Source: CAIQQQ01 sp040399685 (GTDB taxonomy: Bacteria; Pseudomonadota; Alphaproteobacteria; Acetobacterales; Acetobacteraceae). Taken from it: DNA of 64,000 bases. A program made the translations under genes and the position numbers. Positions 32,909 to 42,194 of the stretch are shown here, piece by piece. The notes under the pieces are model-generated. The model was not told the origin of the DNA. It ran no database searches and saw only the letters and a program-made list of their open reading frames with translations. Location of the stretch: the NCBI GenBank assembly GCA_040399685.1, contig JBBART010000026.1, positions 3,229-67,228 on the forward strand, written 5' to 3'. Position 1 is the first letter of the stretch. Each line of letters opens with the position of its first letter.

Positions 32909-33424
32909 AATAAGCCGGGTGCCGCGGGCGATGGCGGTTACACCCGTGCGTGAGACTTCAGCAAGCCCGAGGGGCCGCATCAGCTCCACGAACGCGTCGA
33001 TTTTGTCGGTCTGCCCGGTCATTTCAAACACGAAGCTTGTCGTTGTGGCATCAACCACGCGAGCGCGAAAGGCATCGGCCAGACGCAGCGCCTCGGCGCG
33101 GCTGTTGCCGGCGCCGATCACCTTCACCAGCGCCATCTCCCGGGCGATGTGCGGGCCATCCTGCGTGAGGTCGGACACGCGATGTACCGGGACCAGCCGG
33201 CCAAGCTGGGCCTTGATCTGCTCGATCACCATCGGCGTGCCGGAGGTGACGACATTGATACGGCTACGGCCGGCATCGGCGTCAACGGGTGCCACGGTAA
33301 GGCTGTCGATGTTGTAGCCACGGCCGGAAAACAGGCCGATGACGCGTGCGAGCACGCCGGATTCGTTTTCCACAAGCACCGAGATGGTGGCCGAGCGGAT
33401 GGTCAGGTCTGGAGGATAGCTCAT
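32906..33424 (-). CDS. ilvN: Acetolactate synthase small (regulatory) subunit
   Basis: A 172-residue regulatory subunit that activates the catalytic subunit and confers valine feedback inhibition. The N-terminal ACT domain is ISVLVENESGVLARVIGLFSGRGYNIDSL-like (SVLVENESGVLARVIGLF seen near residues 13-30). The C-terminal domain contains VFEMTGQTDKIDAFVELMRP. The ATG at 33424 is preferred over an upstream extension in the same frame. It follows the large subunit by 25 bp. Confidence 0.95.
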   Translation of the reverse strand: MSYPPDLTIRSATISVLVENESGVLARVIGLFSGRGYNIDSLTVAPVDADAGRSRINVVTSGTPMVIEQIKAQLGRLVPVHRVSDLTQDGPHIAREMALVKVIGAGNSRAEALRLADAFRARVVDATTTSFVFEMTGQTDKIDAFVELMRPLGLAEVSRTGVTAIARGTRLI

Positions 33425-33449
33425 GGTGTATACTCGGAACCGGCCGTGA

Positions 33450-35279
33450 TCAGACCAGCGCCATCCCTTCATCGGTGAGGCCGCCGGCGCGGCCGTCTTG
33501 CAGGGCTGTGCCGTGTTCCGGCCCAAGGATCATGTCGTTATGCGCGGCACCCGACGGGATCATCGGGTAGCAGTTTTCTTTCTGATCCACGCAGATGTCG
33601 CAGATCACGGCGCGCGGCTCGGCGATCATGGCGCGGATCACGTCATCGAGTTCGTCGATGTTGGTGGCGCGCATGCCGACGGCGTGGAAACTCTCGGCCA
33701 GCTTCACGAAATCGGGCAAGGCCTCGGAATAGCTTTCCGAATAACGGCTGCCGTGCAGCAATTCCTGCCACTGGCGCACCATGCCCATATACTGATTGTT
33801 GAGGATGAACACCTTCACTGGCAGACGATACTGCGCGAGCGTGGCCATTTCCTGAATGTTCATCAGGATGGACGCCTCGCCGGCGATATCGATGCACAGC
33901 GCATCCGGATGTGCCACCTGGGTGCCCATGGCGGCGGGTAGGCCGTAGCCCATCGTGCCGAGGCCGCCGGAGGTCATCCACCGATTGGGCTTGTCGAAGC
34001 GGAAATACTGCGCCGCCCACATCTGATGCTGGCCGACCTCGGTGGAGATATACGTCTCGCGGCCGCTCTCGCGGGTGATGTCATACAGGCGCTGCACGGC
34101 GTGCTGCGGCTTGATGATGCCGCCCTTGGCGCGCGTCTGGGTGAATTTCAGGCAGTCGATCGCCTTCCATTGCTGAATCTGCGTCCACCATTCGGCCAAC
34201 GCAGCACTCTGCGGTGGGGTGGGGTCGGAATCCCATGCATCGAGCATGGCTTCCAGCGCGAAGCCGGCATCGGCAATGATCGGGATCTCAACCGGCACGT
34301 TCTTGTTGATGCTGGACGGGTCGATATCGATATGGATCTTGCGGCTGTCCGGCGAGAACGCGTTCAGTCGGCCGGTCACGCGGTCATCGAAGCGGGCCCC
34401 GACGTTGATCATCACGTCGCAGCCATGCATCACGAGGTTGGCCTCGTAAGTGCCGTGCATGCCCAGCATGCCCAGGAACTGCGGATCGTTGGATGGATAC
34501 GCGCCCAAGCCCATCAGCGTGTTTGTGATCGGGAAGCCAGTCTTGCGCACCAGCTTGATCAACGCATCGCTGGCGCGATCCCCGGCATTGATGACGCCGC
34601 CGCCGGTATAGAACACCGGGCGCTTGGCGGTTTTCATCAACGCCACGGCCTTGGCGACCTGGATCGCGTCCGGCGCCGTCTGCGGGCGATAGCTGCGATG
34701 CGGCGTGACGGGCTTTTCCGAATACGGCGCCTTGTTGATCAGGATGTCCTTCGGCAGGTCGATCACCACCGGGCCGGGCCGGCCGGAGCGCGCCACGTAG
34801 AAGGCCTCATGCACCACGCGGGCAAGGTCTTCGGACTTCTTGACCAGGTAGTTGTGCTTGGTGGCCGGGCGGGTGATGCCGGTGGTGTCGGCTTCCTGGA
34901 AGGCGTCATTGCCGATCAGATGGGTAGGCACCTGGCCGGTCAGGCAGACGATGGGAATGCTGTCCATCAGCGCATCCACCAATCCGGTGACGGCATTGGT
35001 GGCGCCAGGGCCGGAGGTGACGAGCACCACGCCCACGCGGCCGGTGCTGCGGGCATAGCCCTCGGCGGCATGCACGGCAGCCTGTTCATGGCGCACAAGA
35101 ATGTGGCGGATGGCGTTCTGCTGAAAGATCGCGTCATAGATCGGCAATACGGCACCGCCGGGATAGCCGAAAATAACCTCTACGCCCTGATCTTTCAGGG
35201 CACGCAGGAGCACTTCGGCGCCTGGCGCCAGCTCATTGGTTGTTTGTGCGGCAGCCGGGAGGGTTTCGATCTGGGTCAT
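33450..35279 (-). CDS. ilvI: Acetolactate synthase large subunit
   Basis: A 609-residue ThDP enzyme that condenses pyruvate with pyruvate or 2-ketobutyrate. The N-terminal motif VIFGYPGGAVLPIYDAIF and VRHEQAAVHAAEGYAR contains the ThDP-activating Glu. A central FAD-binding domain follows. The C-terminal ThDP motif reads IDIAGEASILMN...ILNN, with Glu where the usual metal-ligand Asp of GD(G/A) is expected. All other blocks look intact. It starts 35 bp after the miaA stop, so it may share the miaA transcript. Confidence 0.95.
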   Translation of the reverse strand: MTQIETLPAAAQTTNELAPGAEVLLRALKDQGVEVIFGYPGGAVLPIYDAIFQQNAIRHILVRHEQAAVHAAEGYARSTGRVGVVLVTSGPGATNAVTGLVDALMDSIPIVCLTGQVPTHLIGNDAFQEADTTGITRPATKHNYLVKKSEDLARVVHEAFYVARSGRPGPVVIDLPKDILINKAPYSEKPVTPHRSYRPQTAPDAIQVAKAVALMKTAKRPVFYTGGGVINAGDRASDALIKLVRKTGFPITNTLMGLGAYPSNDPQFLGMLGMHGTYEANLVMHGCDVMINVGARFDDRVTGRLNAFSPDSRKIHIDIDPSSINKNVPVEIPIIADAGFALEAMLDAWDSDPTPPQSAALAEWWTQIQQWKAIDCLKFTQTRAKGGIIKPQHAVQRLYDITRESGRETYISTEVGQHQMWAAQYFRFDKPNRWMTSGGLGTMGYGLPAAMGTQVAHPDALCIDIAGEASILMNIQEMATLAQYRLPVKVFILNNQYMGMVRQWQELLHGSRYSESYSEALPDFVKLAESFHAVGMRATNIDELDDVIRAMIAEPRAVICDICVDQKENCYPMIPSGAAHNDMILGPEHGTALQDGRAGGLTDEGMALV

Positions 35280-35314
35280 AGTGGGTCAGCAGTAGAACGC
35301 TCCGTTGCACTGCG

Positions 35315-36259
35315 TCAACCGTGCGTTTGAATAAAGCGCATTAAATCGCCCTTAGAACTTTCCGAAAATTGCTCCAGACCCGCAGTTCGCGCATGGATCG
35401 TATGCAGACGGGTTGGGTCGGCCAATTTTCGGGTACGAAACCAAGTGGATTGACGCTTGGTAAACTGGCCAGACAACAACGTGGCGCGGGCGGCGGCATC
35501 GGCAAGGCTAAGTTCGCCCCGCAGATGGGCGGCCAGCTCCGGCACCCCCAAAGCGCGCATCGCCGGCAGGGTGGGGTCCAGGTTCAGCGCAAGCAGAGCG
35601 CGCACCTCCGCCAGTGCACCGCGTTCCAGCATCGCGTCGAACCGTCCGGCGATGGCTGCGCGCAGGGCGTCCCGCGGTGGGTCGATGTGAATGGCGGTGA
35701 AGCGCCATGGCGCCGGGGTCTGGGTTTGCGCCTGCCAGACCGACAGCCCCTGTCCGGTGCTGCGCCACACTTCCCAGGCGCGGGCAACACGCTGGCCGTC
35801 GGTGGGCCGCAACCGCGCCGCTGTCACCGGATCGGCTTCGGCCAGGCGGGCATGCAAGGCAGGCGCACCGATTTCGTCCAGCAGGCTGCGCGCCTCGGTG
35901 CGCGCCCATGGCTCGGGTTCGGGAATATCGGCGATGCCGTCGGTCAAGGCGCTGAAATACAGCCCGGTGCCGCCGCACAGGATCGGCAGGCCCTCGGTTT
36001 CCTCCATCGCGGCCAATGCGGCCTCCCGCCACCAGCGCACATGCCCGGCCTCGGCCGCGGGACGCACACCATAGAGGCGATGCGGCACACGCGCCTCGTC
36101 CGCCTCGGTCGGCCGGGCGGTGACGATGCGCAGTTCGCGATACACCTGCATGCTGTCGGCATTGATGACGGTGCCACCCAAATGTTCCGCAATATCCGTG
36201 GCGAGGGCCGATTTGCCGCTGCAGGTGGGGCCGGCCACGATCAATGCGTGTCGGATCAT
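35315..36259 (-). CDS. miaA: tRNA dimethylallyltransferase
   Basis: A 314-residue enzyme that prenylates A37 of tRNAs reading UNN codons. The P-loop VAGPTCSGKSALA lies near residues 8-20, with NADSMQVYREL, LCGGTGLYFSAL and ESSKGDLMRFIQ-type C-terminal sequence; the motif FTKRQSTWFR is conserved. The ATG at 36259 gives the usual MIRHALIVAGPT start; an ATG four codons earlier (36271) is equally possible. It is divergent from serB with only about 45 bp between them, and probably leads the ilv operon. Confidence 0.94.
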   Translation of the reverse strand: MIRHALIVAGPTCSGKSALATDIAEHLGGTVINADSMQVYRELRIVTARPTEADEARVPHRLYGVRPAAEAGHVRWWREAALAAMEETEGLPILCGGTGLYFSALTDGIADIPEPEPWARTEARSLLDEIGAPALHARLAEADPVTAARLRPTDGQRVARAWEVWRSTGQGLSVWQAQTQTPAPWRFTAIHIDPPRDALRAAIAGRFDAMLERGALAEVRALLALNLDPTLPAMRALGVPELAAHLRGELSLADAAARATLLSGQFTKRQSTWFRTRKLADPTRLHTIHARTAGLEQFSESSKGDLMRFIQTHG

Positions 36260-36307
36260 CGAAAACCCCATCTTGCAGCGATCCCCGCCCGCCCGTAGAC
36301 CGCCCAC

Positions 36308-37183
36308 ATGACCCATATCCTCACCTTGGTGGCCGACCGTGCCGCCACCTCGCTCAGCCCCGCCGTCATCCAGCGCGTGCGCGACGCCGTGCGCGGCGGC
36401 GAGCCCGTCATCCTCTCGCCGGGTGAGGCCTGCGACATTCCCTGCCCCACCCCGCCCACAACCGCAACCATCGATGCGGCGCTGGAGCATCTGCCGATCG
36501 ACGCGATCGTCACCAAGGCCCGCGGCCGCCGCAAGGGACTGCTGATCGCCGACATGGACAGCACGATCGTCACCGGCGAAACGCTGGACGAACTGGCGGC
36601 CTTTGCCGGGCTGGGCGCCGAGATCGCCGCCATCACCAAGCGCAGCATGAACGGCGAGCTGGATTTCGCCGCAGCCCTGCGCGAGCGGGTGGGCATGCTG
36701 AAAGGCCTGAAGCTCGACGCGCTGGAGAAAACCTGGGCGCAGGTGCAACTGACCCCGGGCGCTGCCGAACTGGTGGCCACCATGCGGGCGCACAACGCCA
36801 CCACGGCGCTGGTCTCTGGCGGGTTCACATTCTTCACCGGCCGCGTGGCGGCGCAGATCGGGTTTGACGTGCATCGGGCGAACACACTGCTGGACGACGG
36901 GGGGGCGCTGACCGGCGAAGTTGCCGTGCCGATTCTGGACCGGTTCGCCAAGCTGGAAATCCTGGAAGAACTGGCCCTGGCACGCGGCGTCAAACTGCAC
37001 GCCACGCTGGCCGTCGGCGACGGCGCCAACGATCTGGACATGTTGCGCGCCGCCGGGCTGGGCGTTGCCTATCACGCCAAGCCAATCGTGGCGGCCGAGG
37101 CAAAGGCCCGCATCGAGCATGGCAACCTGCGGGCGTTGCTGTTCGCGCAGGGCTACACGGTGGCGCAGTTCAGCCGCGTGTGA
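36308..37183 (+). CDS. serB: Phosphoserine phosphatase
   Basis: A 291-residue HAD-superfamily phosphatase for the last step of serine synthesis. Motif I LLIADMDSTIVTGETLDEL (nucleophile Asp in DMDST) is near residue 80, motif II is VSGGFTFFTG, and motif III lies around KLEILEELALARG with VGDGANDLDML. The N-terminal 75 residues are an ACT-like regulatory region. The 3' end overlaps the convergent acyltransferase gene by 14 bp. Confidence 0.95.
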   Translation: MTHILTLVADRAATSLSPAVIQRVRDAVRGGEPVILSPGEACDIPCPTPPTTATIDAALEHLPIDAIVTKARGRRKGLLIADMDSTIVTGETLDELAAFAGLGAEIAAITKRSMNGELDFAAALRERVGMLKGLKLDALEKTWAQVQLTPGAAELVATMRAHNATTALVSGGFTFFTGRVAAQIGFDVHRANTLLDDGGALTGEVAVPILDRFAKLEILEELALARGVKLHATLAVGDGANDLDMLRAAGLGVAYHAKPIVAAEAKARIEHGNLRALLFAQGYTVAQFSRV

Positions 37184-38231
37184 GGGAAAACGGCCCGGTT
37201 GAGACGCTGGGGCGCGCGCTGCGTGACACGCGCGCCAGCAACCATCGTCTTGCCGGCCGATCCACTGTGACAAGCGCCACCCAGCCCACGGCGAGTGCCA
37301 CCACGGCGCCGATAGCCATGGTGAGGGCTTGGCCAAGTTCTGGCAGCATGAGGCGGGCCAGCAACAATACAGGCCAGTGCAGAACGTAGAGCGGATACGA
37401 CAGCTCCCCCAGCAGGTGCATGACGCGCCGCCTGCCTGGGCTACAAGCCTGCGCCATGCCGGCGGTGATGAGGGCCGGAAACGCCAGGGCGATCGCGGCG
37501 AAATTGACGGATAGCCCCCATCTGGCCGGCATCGCACAGAGGCCGACCAACATCAGCGCCAACAGCGAGAATGGGAGCCGGAGTACCGGCAGGCTTTGCC
37601 GCTGGTGGCATCGCCAGATCAGCATGCCAATCGAGAACGAAGCCGTCATGCCGAAGGTTTCAGCCCAAAACGGAATCTCCCCGGGCCAGAAGCTGAAGCC
37701 GATCCCTGCGTAGACGGCAAACCCGCACGCGGCCACCACAGCCACAGCTCGGCTGGGCCAGCGCGAGAGCAGGAGGCCGAACGCCAGATTGGCGAGAAGT
37801 TCGAAAAACAGCGACCATTCCGGCGGATTCACCGGGAAATAGCCAAAGCTGAAGCCCGTGTGCGGCGTTGGCAGTCCGAGCGTGGCCAGCATCACCGCCG
37901 CGCCTGCCAGCGGATCGCCCGGGAAAGACGGATCGCTGACGGCCAGGGCCAGGGCTCCAGCCACAGCGCCCACGAAAATCAGCGGGTAAAGCCGGATAAC
38001 GCGACGGACACAGAAGGCGCCAAAGGAAAACCCGGCACGAATCCGCGCTTCATAGGCGCATGCCACCACGAAACCGCTCAGCATGAAAAAGAACTGCACC
38101 GCCAGGATGTTGCGTGCGAACAGGTCAAACCCAGCCGCCAGGCAGGTTGCATGGTCCAGCAACACCACCAAGGCAGCGATGCCGCGCAAGCCGTCCAATG
38201 CTTCAAAATACCGGGGCTGCTGTATGGGCAT
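37170..38231 (-). CDS. Acyltransferase 3 family membrane protein
   Basis: A 353-residue protein of the OafA/YrhL-like acyltransferase family with about ten transmembrane helices. The N-terminal motif FEALDGLRGIAALVVLLDHAT carries the family Arg and His. RVIRLYPLIFV and PEWSLFFELLANLAFG are also diagnostic. Such enzymes O-acylate surface sugars or lipids using a membrane-delivered acyl donor. The ATG at 38231 is chosen, as the conserved domain begins eight residues later; the longer upstream ORF is not plausible. There are no neighbouring polysaccharide genes, so the acceptor is unknown. Confidence 0.9.
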   Translation of the reverse strand: MPIQQPRYFEALDGLRGIAALVVLLDHATCLAAGFDLFARNILAVQFFFMLSGFVVACAYEARIRAGFSFGAFCVRRVIRLYPLIFVGAVAGALALAVSDPSFPGDPLAGAAVMLATLGLPTPHTGFSFGYFPVNPPEWSLFFELLANLAFGLLLSRWPSRAVAVVAACGFAVYAGIGFSFWPGEIPFWAETFGMTASFSIGMLIWRCHQRQSLPVLRLPFSLLALMLVGLCAMPARWGLSVNFAAIALAFPALITAGMAQACSPGRRRVMHLLGELSYPLYVLHWPVLLLARLMLPELGQALTMAIGAVVALAVGWVALVTVDRPARRWLLARVSRSARPSVSTGPFSLTRG

Positions 38232-38317
38232 GAACGGCTTCGCGCCTTGCTGTCTTGCGACAGTTTGACCGTGCAGCCTGAAGGAACGGTTAATGGCTCC
38301 GTGTCGGGGCTCAGGCC

Positions 38318-38635
38318 CTAATAACAGGCGTTGCCGCGCAACACGTAGGACGCCACCTTGCCCTGCACAATTTCCAGAGTGGTCTCGCACGTCCAAACGT
38401 AGAAATCGGGCGACGTATCGTAACCATAGGCGCCATAGGGGGCGCCCCAGCTATCCACGTAGGCCAGGAAGCGGCGGCCATCCGTGTCCAGGCTCCGGTT
38501 CGGTACACCCAGCACGCGCACCGCATCGGCCTCGGGGTGGCCGATCAACGGATTGAGCACGGCGCGCCGGTCCGGCCGCATCACACAGCCGGTCAGTAGC
38601 GACAACGCCAAGAAGGCTGCGAAATGAGGGCGCAT
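38318..38635 (-). CDS. Small predicted lipoprotein
   Basis: A 105-residue protein with a signal peptide ending in the lipobox LLTGC (Cys17). The mature part (about 88 residues) has VLGVPNRSLDTDGRRFLAY and a C-terminal CETTLEIVQGKVASY...GNAC pattern that may form a disulfide. The layout resembles small outer-membrane lipoproteins of the SmpA/BamE-like type (a G-x-P turn in VLGVP followed by a strand), but this is not sure. It lies 33 bp after epmA on the same strand. Function unknown. Confidence 0.72.
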   Translation of the reverse strand: MRPHFAAFLALSLLTGCVMRPDRRAVLNPLIGHPEADAVRVLGVPNRSLDTDGRRFLAYVDSWGAPYGAYGYDTSPDFYVWTCETTLEIVQGKVASYVLRGNACY

Positions 38636-38668
38636 GACGGTCTCCCTGTGTCCTGGGACATCAGAGTG

Positions 38669-39640
38669 TCACGCTGGCGGCAACAGCCACATCACATCAC
38701 GGATATCATCAACGCCGGCGACGATCATCGCCAGACGGTCGAACCCCAGCGCGATACCGGCCACATCCGGCATGGTGGCAAGCGCCGCGAGCAGGTCTTC
38801 GTCCATCTCCCAGTCCGGGCCACCATAAAGCGCATGGCGCCGGGCGCGGTCGTGCTCAAAGCGCGCACGCTGCTCGTCGGCGTCCGTGAGTTCGACGAAG
38901 GCGTTGGCCAACTCCAGCCCGCAGACATAAAGTTCGAACCGCTCCGCCACGCGCGGATCGGCGGGGTCGCGCTGGGCCAGGGCGGCTTGAGCGGCGGGCC
39001 AATGGGTCAGGAACGTGGGATGATCCTGGCCGATCACCGGCTCGATTCGTTCCAGTAGCAGGCGGAAGAACAGGTCCTCCCAGCACTCGTTGTCGCGCAA
39101 TCGTGTTCCAGCCTGATCGGCCAAGGCCTGCGGATCGTCGGCGGTGGCGAGAACATCGGCGCCGACATAGCGGTGAAAGGCCTCCGCCATCGTCAGCCGC
39201 TCGAAATGGGCCAGATCGGTGCGAATGCCCCGACATTCCACCACCGGCGGCAGCGTGGCGCGCAGCAGTGCCTCGGTCTCGTCCATCAGACCGGACAATG
39301 ACGCACCCGGATTGTACCACTCCAGCAGCGTGAACTCATGGGCATGCCGGTCGCTGGCCTCGGCGTTGCGCCACACCCGGGCGAGCTGGAAAATCCGGCC
39401 ACTGCCTTGGGCCAGCAGCTTTTTCATGGCGAATTCCGGGCTGGTGTGCAGCCACAGATCCTGCCGCTCGCCCGTGGGTGCGAACCGCTCGGTGCGGAAG
39501 GTTTGCAGATGCACCTCCTCACCGGGCGTCGGCACCGCATAGGGCGTCTCGACCTCCAGATAGCCACGCGCATCGAAAAACGCCCGCACCCCGGCGGCCA
39601 GACGGGCGCGACGGCGCAAGGCGGGCATACGGTGCATCAT
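38669..39640 (-). CDS. epmA: EF-P lysine aminoacylase EpmA (GenX, LysRS-like)
   Basis: A 323-residue class II aminoacyl-tRNA-synthetase-like enzyme that attaches (R)-beta-lysine to a lysine of elongation factor P. Motif 2 QLARVWRNAEASDRHAHEFTLLEWY and motif 3 GIALGFDRLAM are intact, and the anticodon-binding domain of true LysRS is missing, which is diagnostic. The ATG overlaps the phzF-like stop (ATGA). Its substrate EF-P and partner EpmB are encoded divergently next door. Confidence 0.93.
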   Translation of the reverse strand: MMHRMPALRRRARLAAGVRAFFDARGYLEVETPYAVPTPGEEVHLQTFRTERFAPTGERQDLWLHTSPEFAMKKLLAQGSGRIFQLARVWRNAEASDRHAHEFTLLEWYNPGASLSGLMDETEALLRATLPPVVECRGIRTDLAHFERLTMAEAFHRYVGADVLATADDPQALADQAGTRLRDNECWEDLFFRLLLERIEPVIGQDHPTFLTHWPAAQAALAQRDPADPRVAERFELYVCGLELANAFVELTDADEQRARFEHDRARRHALYGGPDWEMDEDLLAALATMPDVAGIALGFDRLAMIVAGVDDIRDVMWLLPPA

Positions 39641-40497
39641 GGCAGGCGCAGAAAGCGGCCCTCGGCCACCACAACCGCGCCGCCGCCGACGGAAATGCCG
39701 GTCACCACGCCATCCGCCCGCGTGATGTGCGCTTCGATCCTGCTGGGGCGGCCCATCTCGATGCCCTGATCGATCACCAGATGCGTGGCGTCGGTGTCAA
39801 GGCTCCCCGCCAGCGCGGCGGCGGCCGAACCTGTAGCGGGGTCTTCCGTGATGCCCATCCTGGGGGCGAGCATGCGGGCATGGATGAAACTGGTGTCGCC
39901 GTCATGGCGGGTGGCGGCATAGATATAGACGGCGCGACCGCCCCAGAGATCCTGGGTGAGTGCATTCCAGCGGTCGGCATGCATCGTGACCTCGGCGACG
40001 GCCTCGCGATCGCGCACCGGCACGATCATGAACGGGGTGCCATAGCCGGCCTGCCATGGATCATTCGCCAACTGGGTGCGCTTGAGGCCCAGCGCATCGG
40101 CCAACGCCACCGGCACCACGCTGTGGGGACGGATTTCGGCGGGACCTTGCATGAACAGCGTGGCGCCACCGTCGCGCAGTTCCACGCGCACCGGGCCGAT
40201 GCCCTCTTCCAGCACGATCTCGTCCAGATCGCCGGTGCGGCCAAGATGGCGCAGCACGACCGCCGTGCCGACGGTCGGGTGGCCGGCGAACATCAGTTCC
40301 GCCATCGGGGTGAAGATGCGCACGCGGAAATGGCCGGGCGCCGAGCCGGGGCTGACAAAGGTCGTCTCAGCGAAATTCATCTCCCGCGCGATCGCCTGCA
40401 TCTGGCGCGTGTCCAGCGCCCCGGCATCAGGGAACACGGCCAGTTGGTTGCCGCCGAACGCGGCATCGGTGAACACGTCGGCAATGAGATAATGCAT
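39637..40497 (-). CDS. PhzF family isomerase-like protein
   Basis: A 286-residue protein of the PhzF/diaminopimelate-epimerase fold. It has the N-terminal VFTDAAFGGNQLAVF, the catalytic Glu in MNFAETTFV (near 42-50), AGHPTVGTAVVL, and the C-terminal EDPATGSAAAAL. These proteins isomerise or epimerise small acids; the phenazine enzyme is one member, but no phenazine genes are nearby. The ATG at 40497 gives the usual MHYLIADVF start. It lies between the divergent epmB and its coupled partner epmA, an intriguing location for an enzyme of unknown substrate. Confidence 0.9.
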   Translation of the reverse strand: MHYLIADVFTDAAFGGNQLAVFPDAGALDTRQMQAIAREMNFAETTFVSPGSAPGHFRVRIFTPMAELMFAGHPTVGTAVVLRHLGRTGDLDEIVLEEGIGPVRVELRDGGATLFMQGPAEIRPHSVVPVALADALGLKRTQLANDPWQAGYGTPFMIVPVRDREAVAEVTMHADRWNALTQDLWGGRAVYIYAATRHDGDTSFIHARMLAPRMGITEDPATGSAAAALAGSLDTDATHLVIDQGIEMGRPSRIEAHITRADGVVTGISVGGGAVVVAEGRFLRLP

Positions 40498-40544
40498 GGC
40501 AGGCTCCGGTTGCAGGGGCGGCATGACAGGCCTACACGCCCGCG

Positions 40545-41588
40545 ATGCACGATCAATCCCGTCAGACGCTACGTGATGCCGACGCCCTGGTCAGCGCGGG
40601 GCTCGTCATGCCTGCCCAGCGCGACGCAATCGCCGCCGTGGAGGCGCGTTATGCCGTGGCCATCCCGCCGGCGTTGCAGGCGTTGATCGACGATCCCGCC
40701 GGGCCGATCGGGCTGCAATTCATCCCCGATGCAGCGGAATTGACGACAGCCCCGCATGAATTGGCCGACCCAATCGGCGACGATGCGCTGTCCCCCATCA
40801 AGGGCATTGTGCATCGCTATGCTGACCGCGCGTTGCTGAAGCCGCTGCTGATCTGCCCCACCTATTGCCGTTTCTGTTTCCGCCGCGAGCATGTGGGCCC
40901 GGATGGCGGCCTGCTGACCGAGGCCGAACTGGCGGCAGCCTTCGCCTGGCTGCGGGCGCATGAGGCCATCACCGAGGTCATCCTCACCGGCGGTGACCCG
41001 CTGATGCTGTCGCCGCGCCGGCTGGACGCCATCGTGGCCGAGCTTTCCACCATCGCGCATGTGGCGATCATCCGCATCCACACCCGCGTGCCGGTGGCCG
41101 AGCCCAGCCGGGTGACGGCGGAGCTGGCGGCCGCCCTGCGCACCGACAAAGCCATGTTCGTGGTTCTGCACACAAACCATGCAACCGAAATCACGCCAGA
41201 TGCCCGCACGGCGTTGCGCAGAATTCAGGCAGAAGCCATTCCCGTCCTCGGCCAATCCGTGCTGCTGCGCGGCGTCAATGACAGCGAGGCCGCTTTGGAG
41301 GCGTTGTTCCGCGCCATGCTCGCCGCCCGCGTGAAGCCGTATTATTTGCACCAGCTGGACGCCGCCCCCGGAACATCCCGCTTTCACGTGCCCATCGCCG
41401 AAGGGCAAGCCTTGCTGCGCGGCCTGCGCGGCCGGGTCACGGGCCTCGCATGGCCTACCTATGTGCTTGATATCCCCGGCGGTGCGGGCAAAGTACCTCT
41501 CAATCCCGGCTATCTGGACCCGGACGGCACTGTGCGCGACCCAGGCGGGCGCAGCCATCACCTTGCCGTTTCGGGTCTGGCGGTCTAG
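40545..41588 (+). CDS. epmB: EF-P lysine 2,3-aminomutase EpmB
   Basis: A 347-residue radical-SAM, PLP-dependent aminomutase that makes (R)-beta-lysine for EF-P. The iron-sulfur motif CPTYCRFCFRREHVG (CxxxCxxC) is near residue 104. LTGGDPLMLSPRRL and RIHTRVPVAEPSRV follow, and the PLP-lysine region is near LHQLDAAPGTSRF. It starts 47 bp from divergent phzF and lies 35 bp before efp. Family members include catabolic lysine 2,3-aminomutases, but the efp and epmA neighbours support EpmB. Confidence 0.93.
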   Translation: MHDQSRQTLRDADALVSAGLVMPAQRDAIAAVEARYAVAIPPALQALIDDPAGPIGLQFIPDAAELTTAPHELADPIGDDALSPIKGIVHRYADRALLKPLLICPTYCRFCFRREHVGPDGGLLTEAELAAAFAWLRAHEAITEVILTGGDPLMLSPRRLDAIVAELSTIAHVAIIRIHTRVPVAEPSRVTAELAAALRTDKAMFVVLHTNHATEITPDARTALRRIQAEAIPVLGQSVLLRGVNDSEAALEALFRAMLAARVKPYYLHQLDAAPGTSRFHVPIAEGQALLRGLRGRVTGLAWPTYVLDIPGGAGKVPLNPGYLDPDGTVRDPGGRSHHLAVSGLAV

Positions 41589-41623
41589 ACACCCTGTTTC
41601 CCGCAAGACCGAGAGAATTCCCG

Positions 41624-42190
41624 ATGAAGCAGCAGGCGAACCTCATCCGTGCCGGCCAGGTGCTAGAGCACGATGGCAACCGTTGGACTGTGCTGAAGCA
41701 GCAGATCATCACGCCCGGCAAGGGCGGCGCCTTCATCCAGGTGGAGATGCGCAACCTCAAGACCGGCAACAAGACCAACGAACGCTGGCGCACCGCCGAC
41801 ACCGTCGAGCGGCTGCAGACGGAGCAGAAGGTCTATACGTATTCCTACACCGACGGCGACAACCTGGTGCTGATGGACCCCGAGTCCTTCGAGCAGGTGA
41901 TGATCCCCGCCGACATCCTCGGCGAAAAGGTTGCCTTCCTGCAGGACAACATGGAGGTCGAGGTCGATCTGGTCGAGAGCGACCCGGTTGCCATCAACCT
42001 GCCGGTCTCGGTTGTCCTGAAGATCGTCGAAGCCGATCCCGTCACCAAGGGGCAGACCGCAACCAGCTCGTACAAGCCCGCCAAGCTTGAGAACGGCCTG
42101 AAATGCATGGTGCCACCCTTCATTGAATCCGGTGAGCGGATTGTGGTGAGGACCGACGACATTACGTATATGGAGCGGTTCAAGGGCTAA
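41624..42190 (+). CDS. efp: Elongation factor P
   Basis: A 188-residue, three-domain factor that rescues ribosomes stalled at polyproline. The modification loop TPGKGGAF puts the target Lys at residue 33-34, consistent with beta-lysylation by the adjacent EpmA/EpmB. The OB domains include FEQVMIPADILGEKVAFLQ, and the C-terminal signature is GERIVVRTDDITYMERF. Length is normal. It is followed 4 bp later by an inositol-phosphatase-like gene. Confidence 0.97.
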   Translation: MKQQANLIRAGQVLEHDGNRWTVLKQQIITPGKGGAFIQVEMRNLKTGNKTNERWRTADTVERLQTEQKVYTYSYTDGDNLVLMDPESFEQVMIPADILGEKVAFLQDNMEVEVDLVESDPVAINLPVSVVLKIVEADPVTKGQTATSSYKPAKLENGLKCMVPPFIESGERIVVRTDDITYMERFKG

Positions 42191-42194
42191 GAGC

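Noticed and set aside
35315..37537. 740-codon minus-strand frame covering miaA and serB
   Set aside because: Only the last 314 residues are MiaA; the rest is antisense to serB and lacks motifs.
39637..40497. Phenazine biosynthesis locus suggested by phzF
   Set aside because: No other phz genes are present; PhzF-fold proteins are widespread and mostly unrelated to phenazines.
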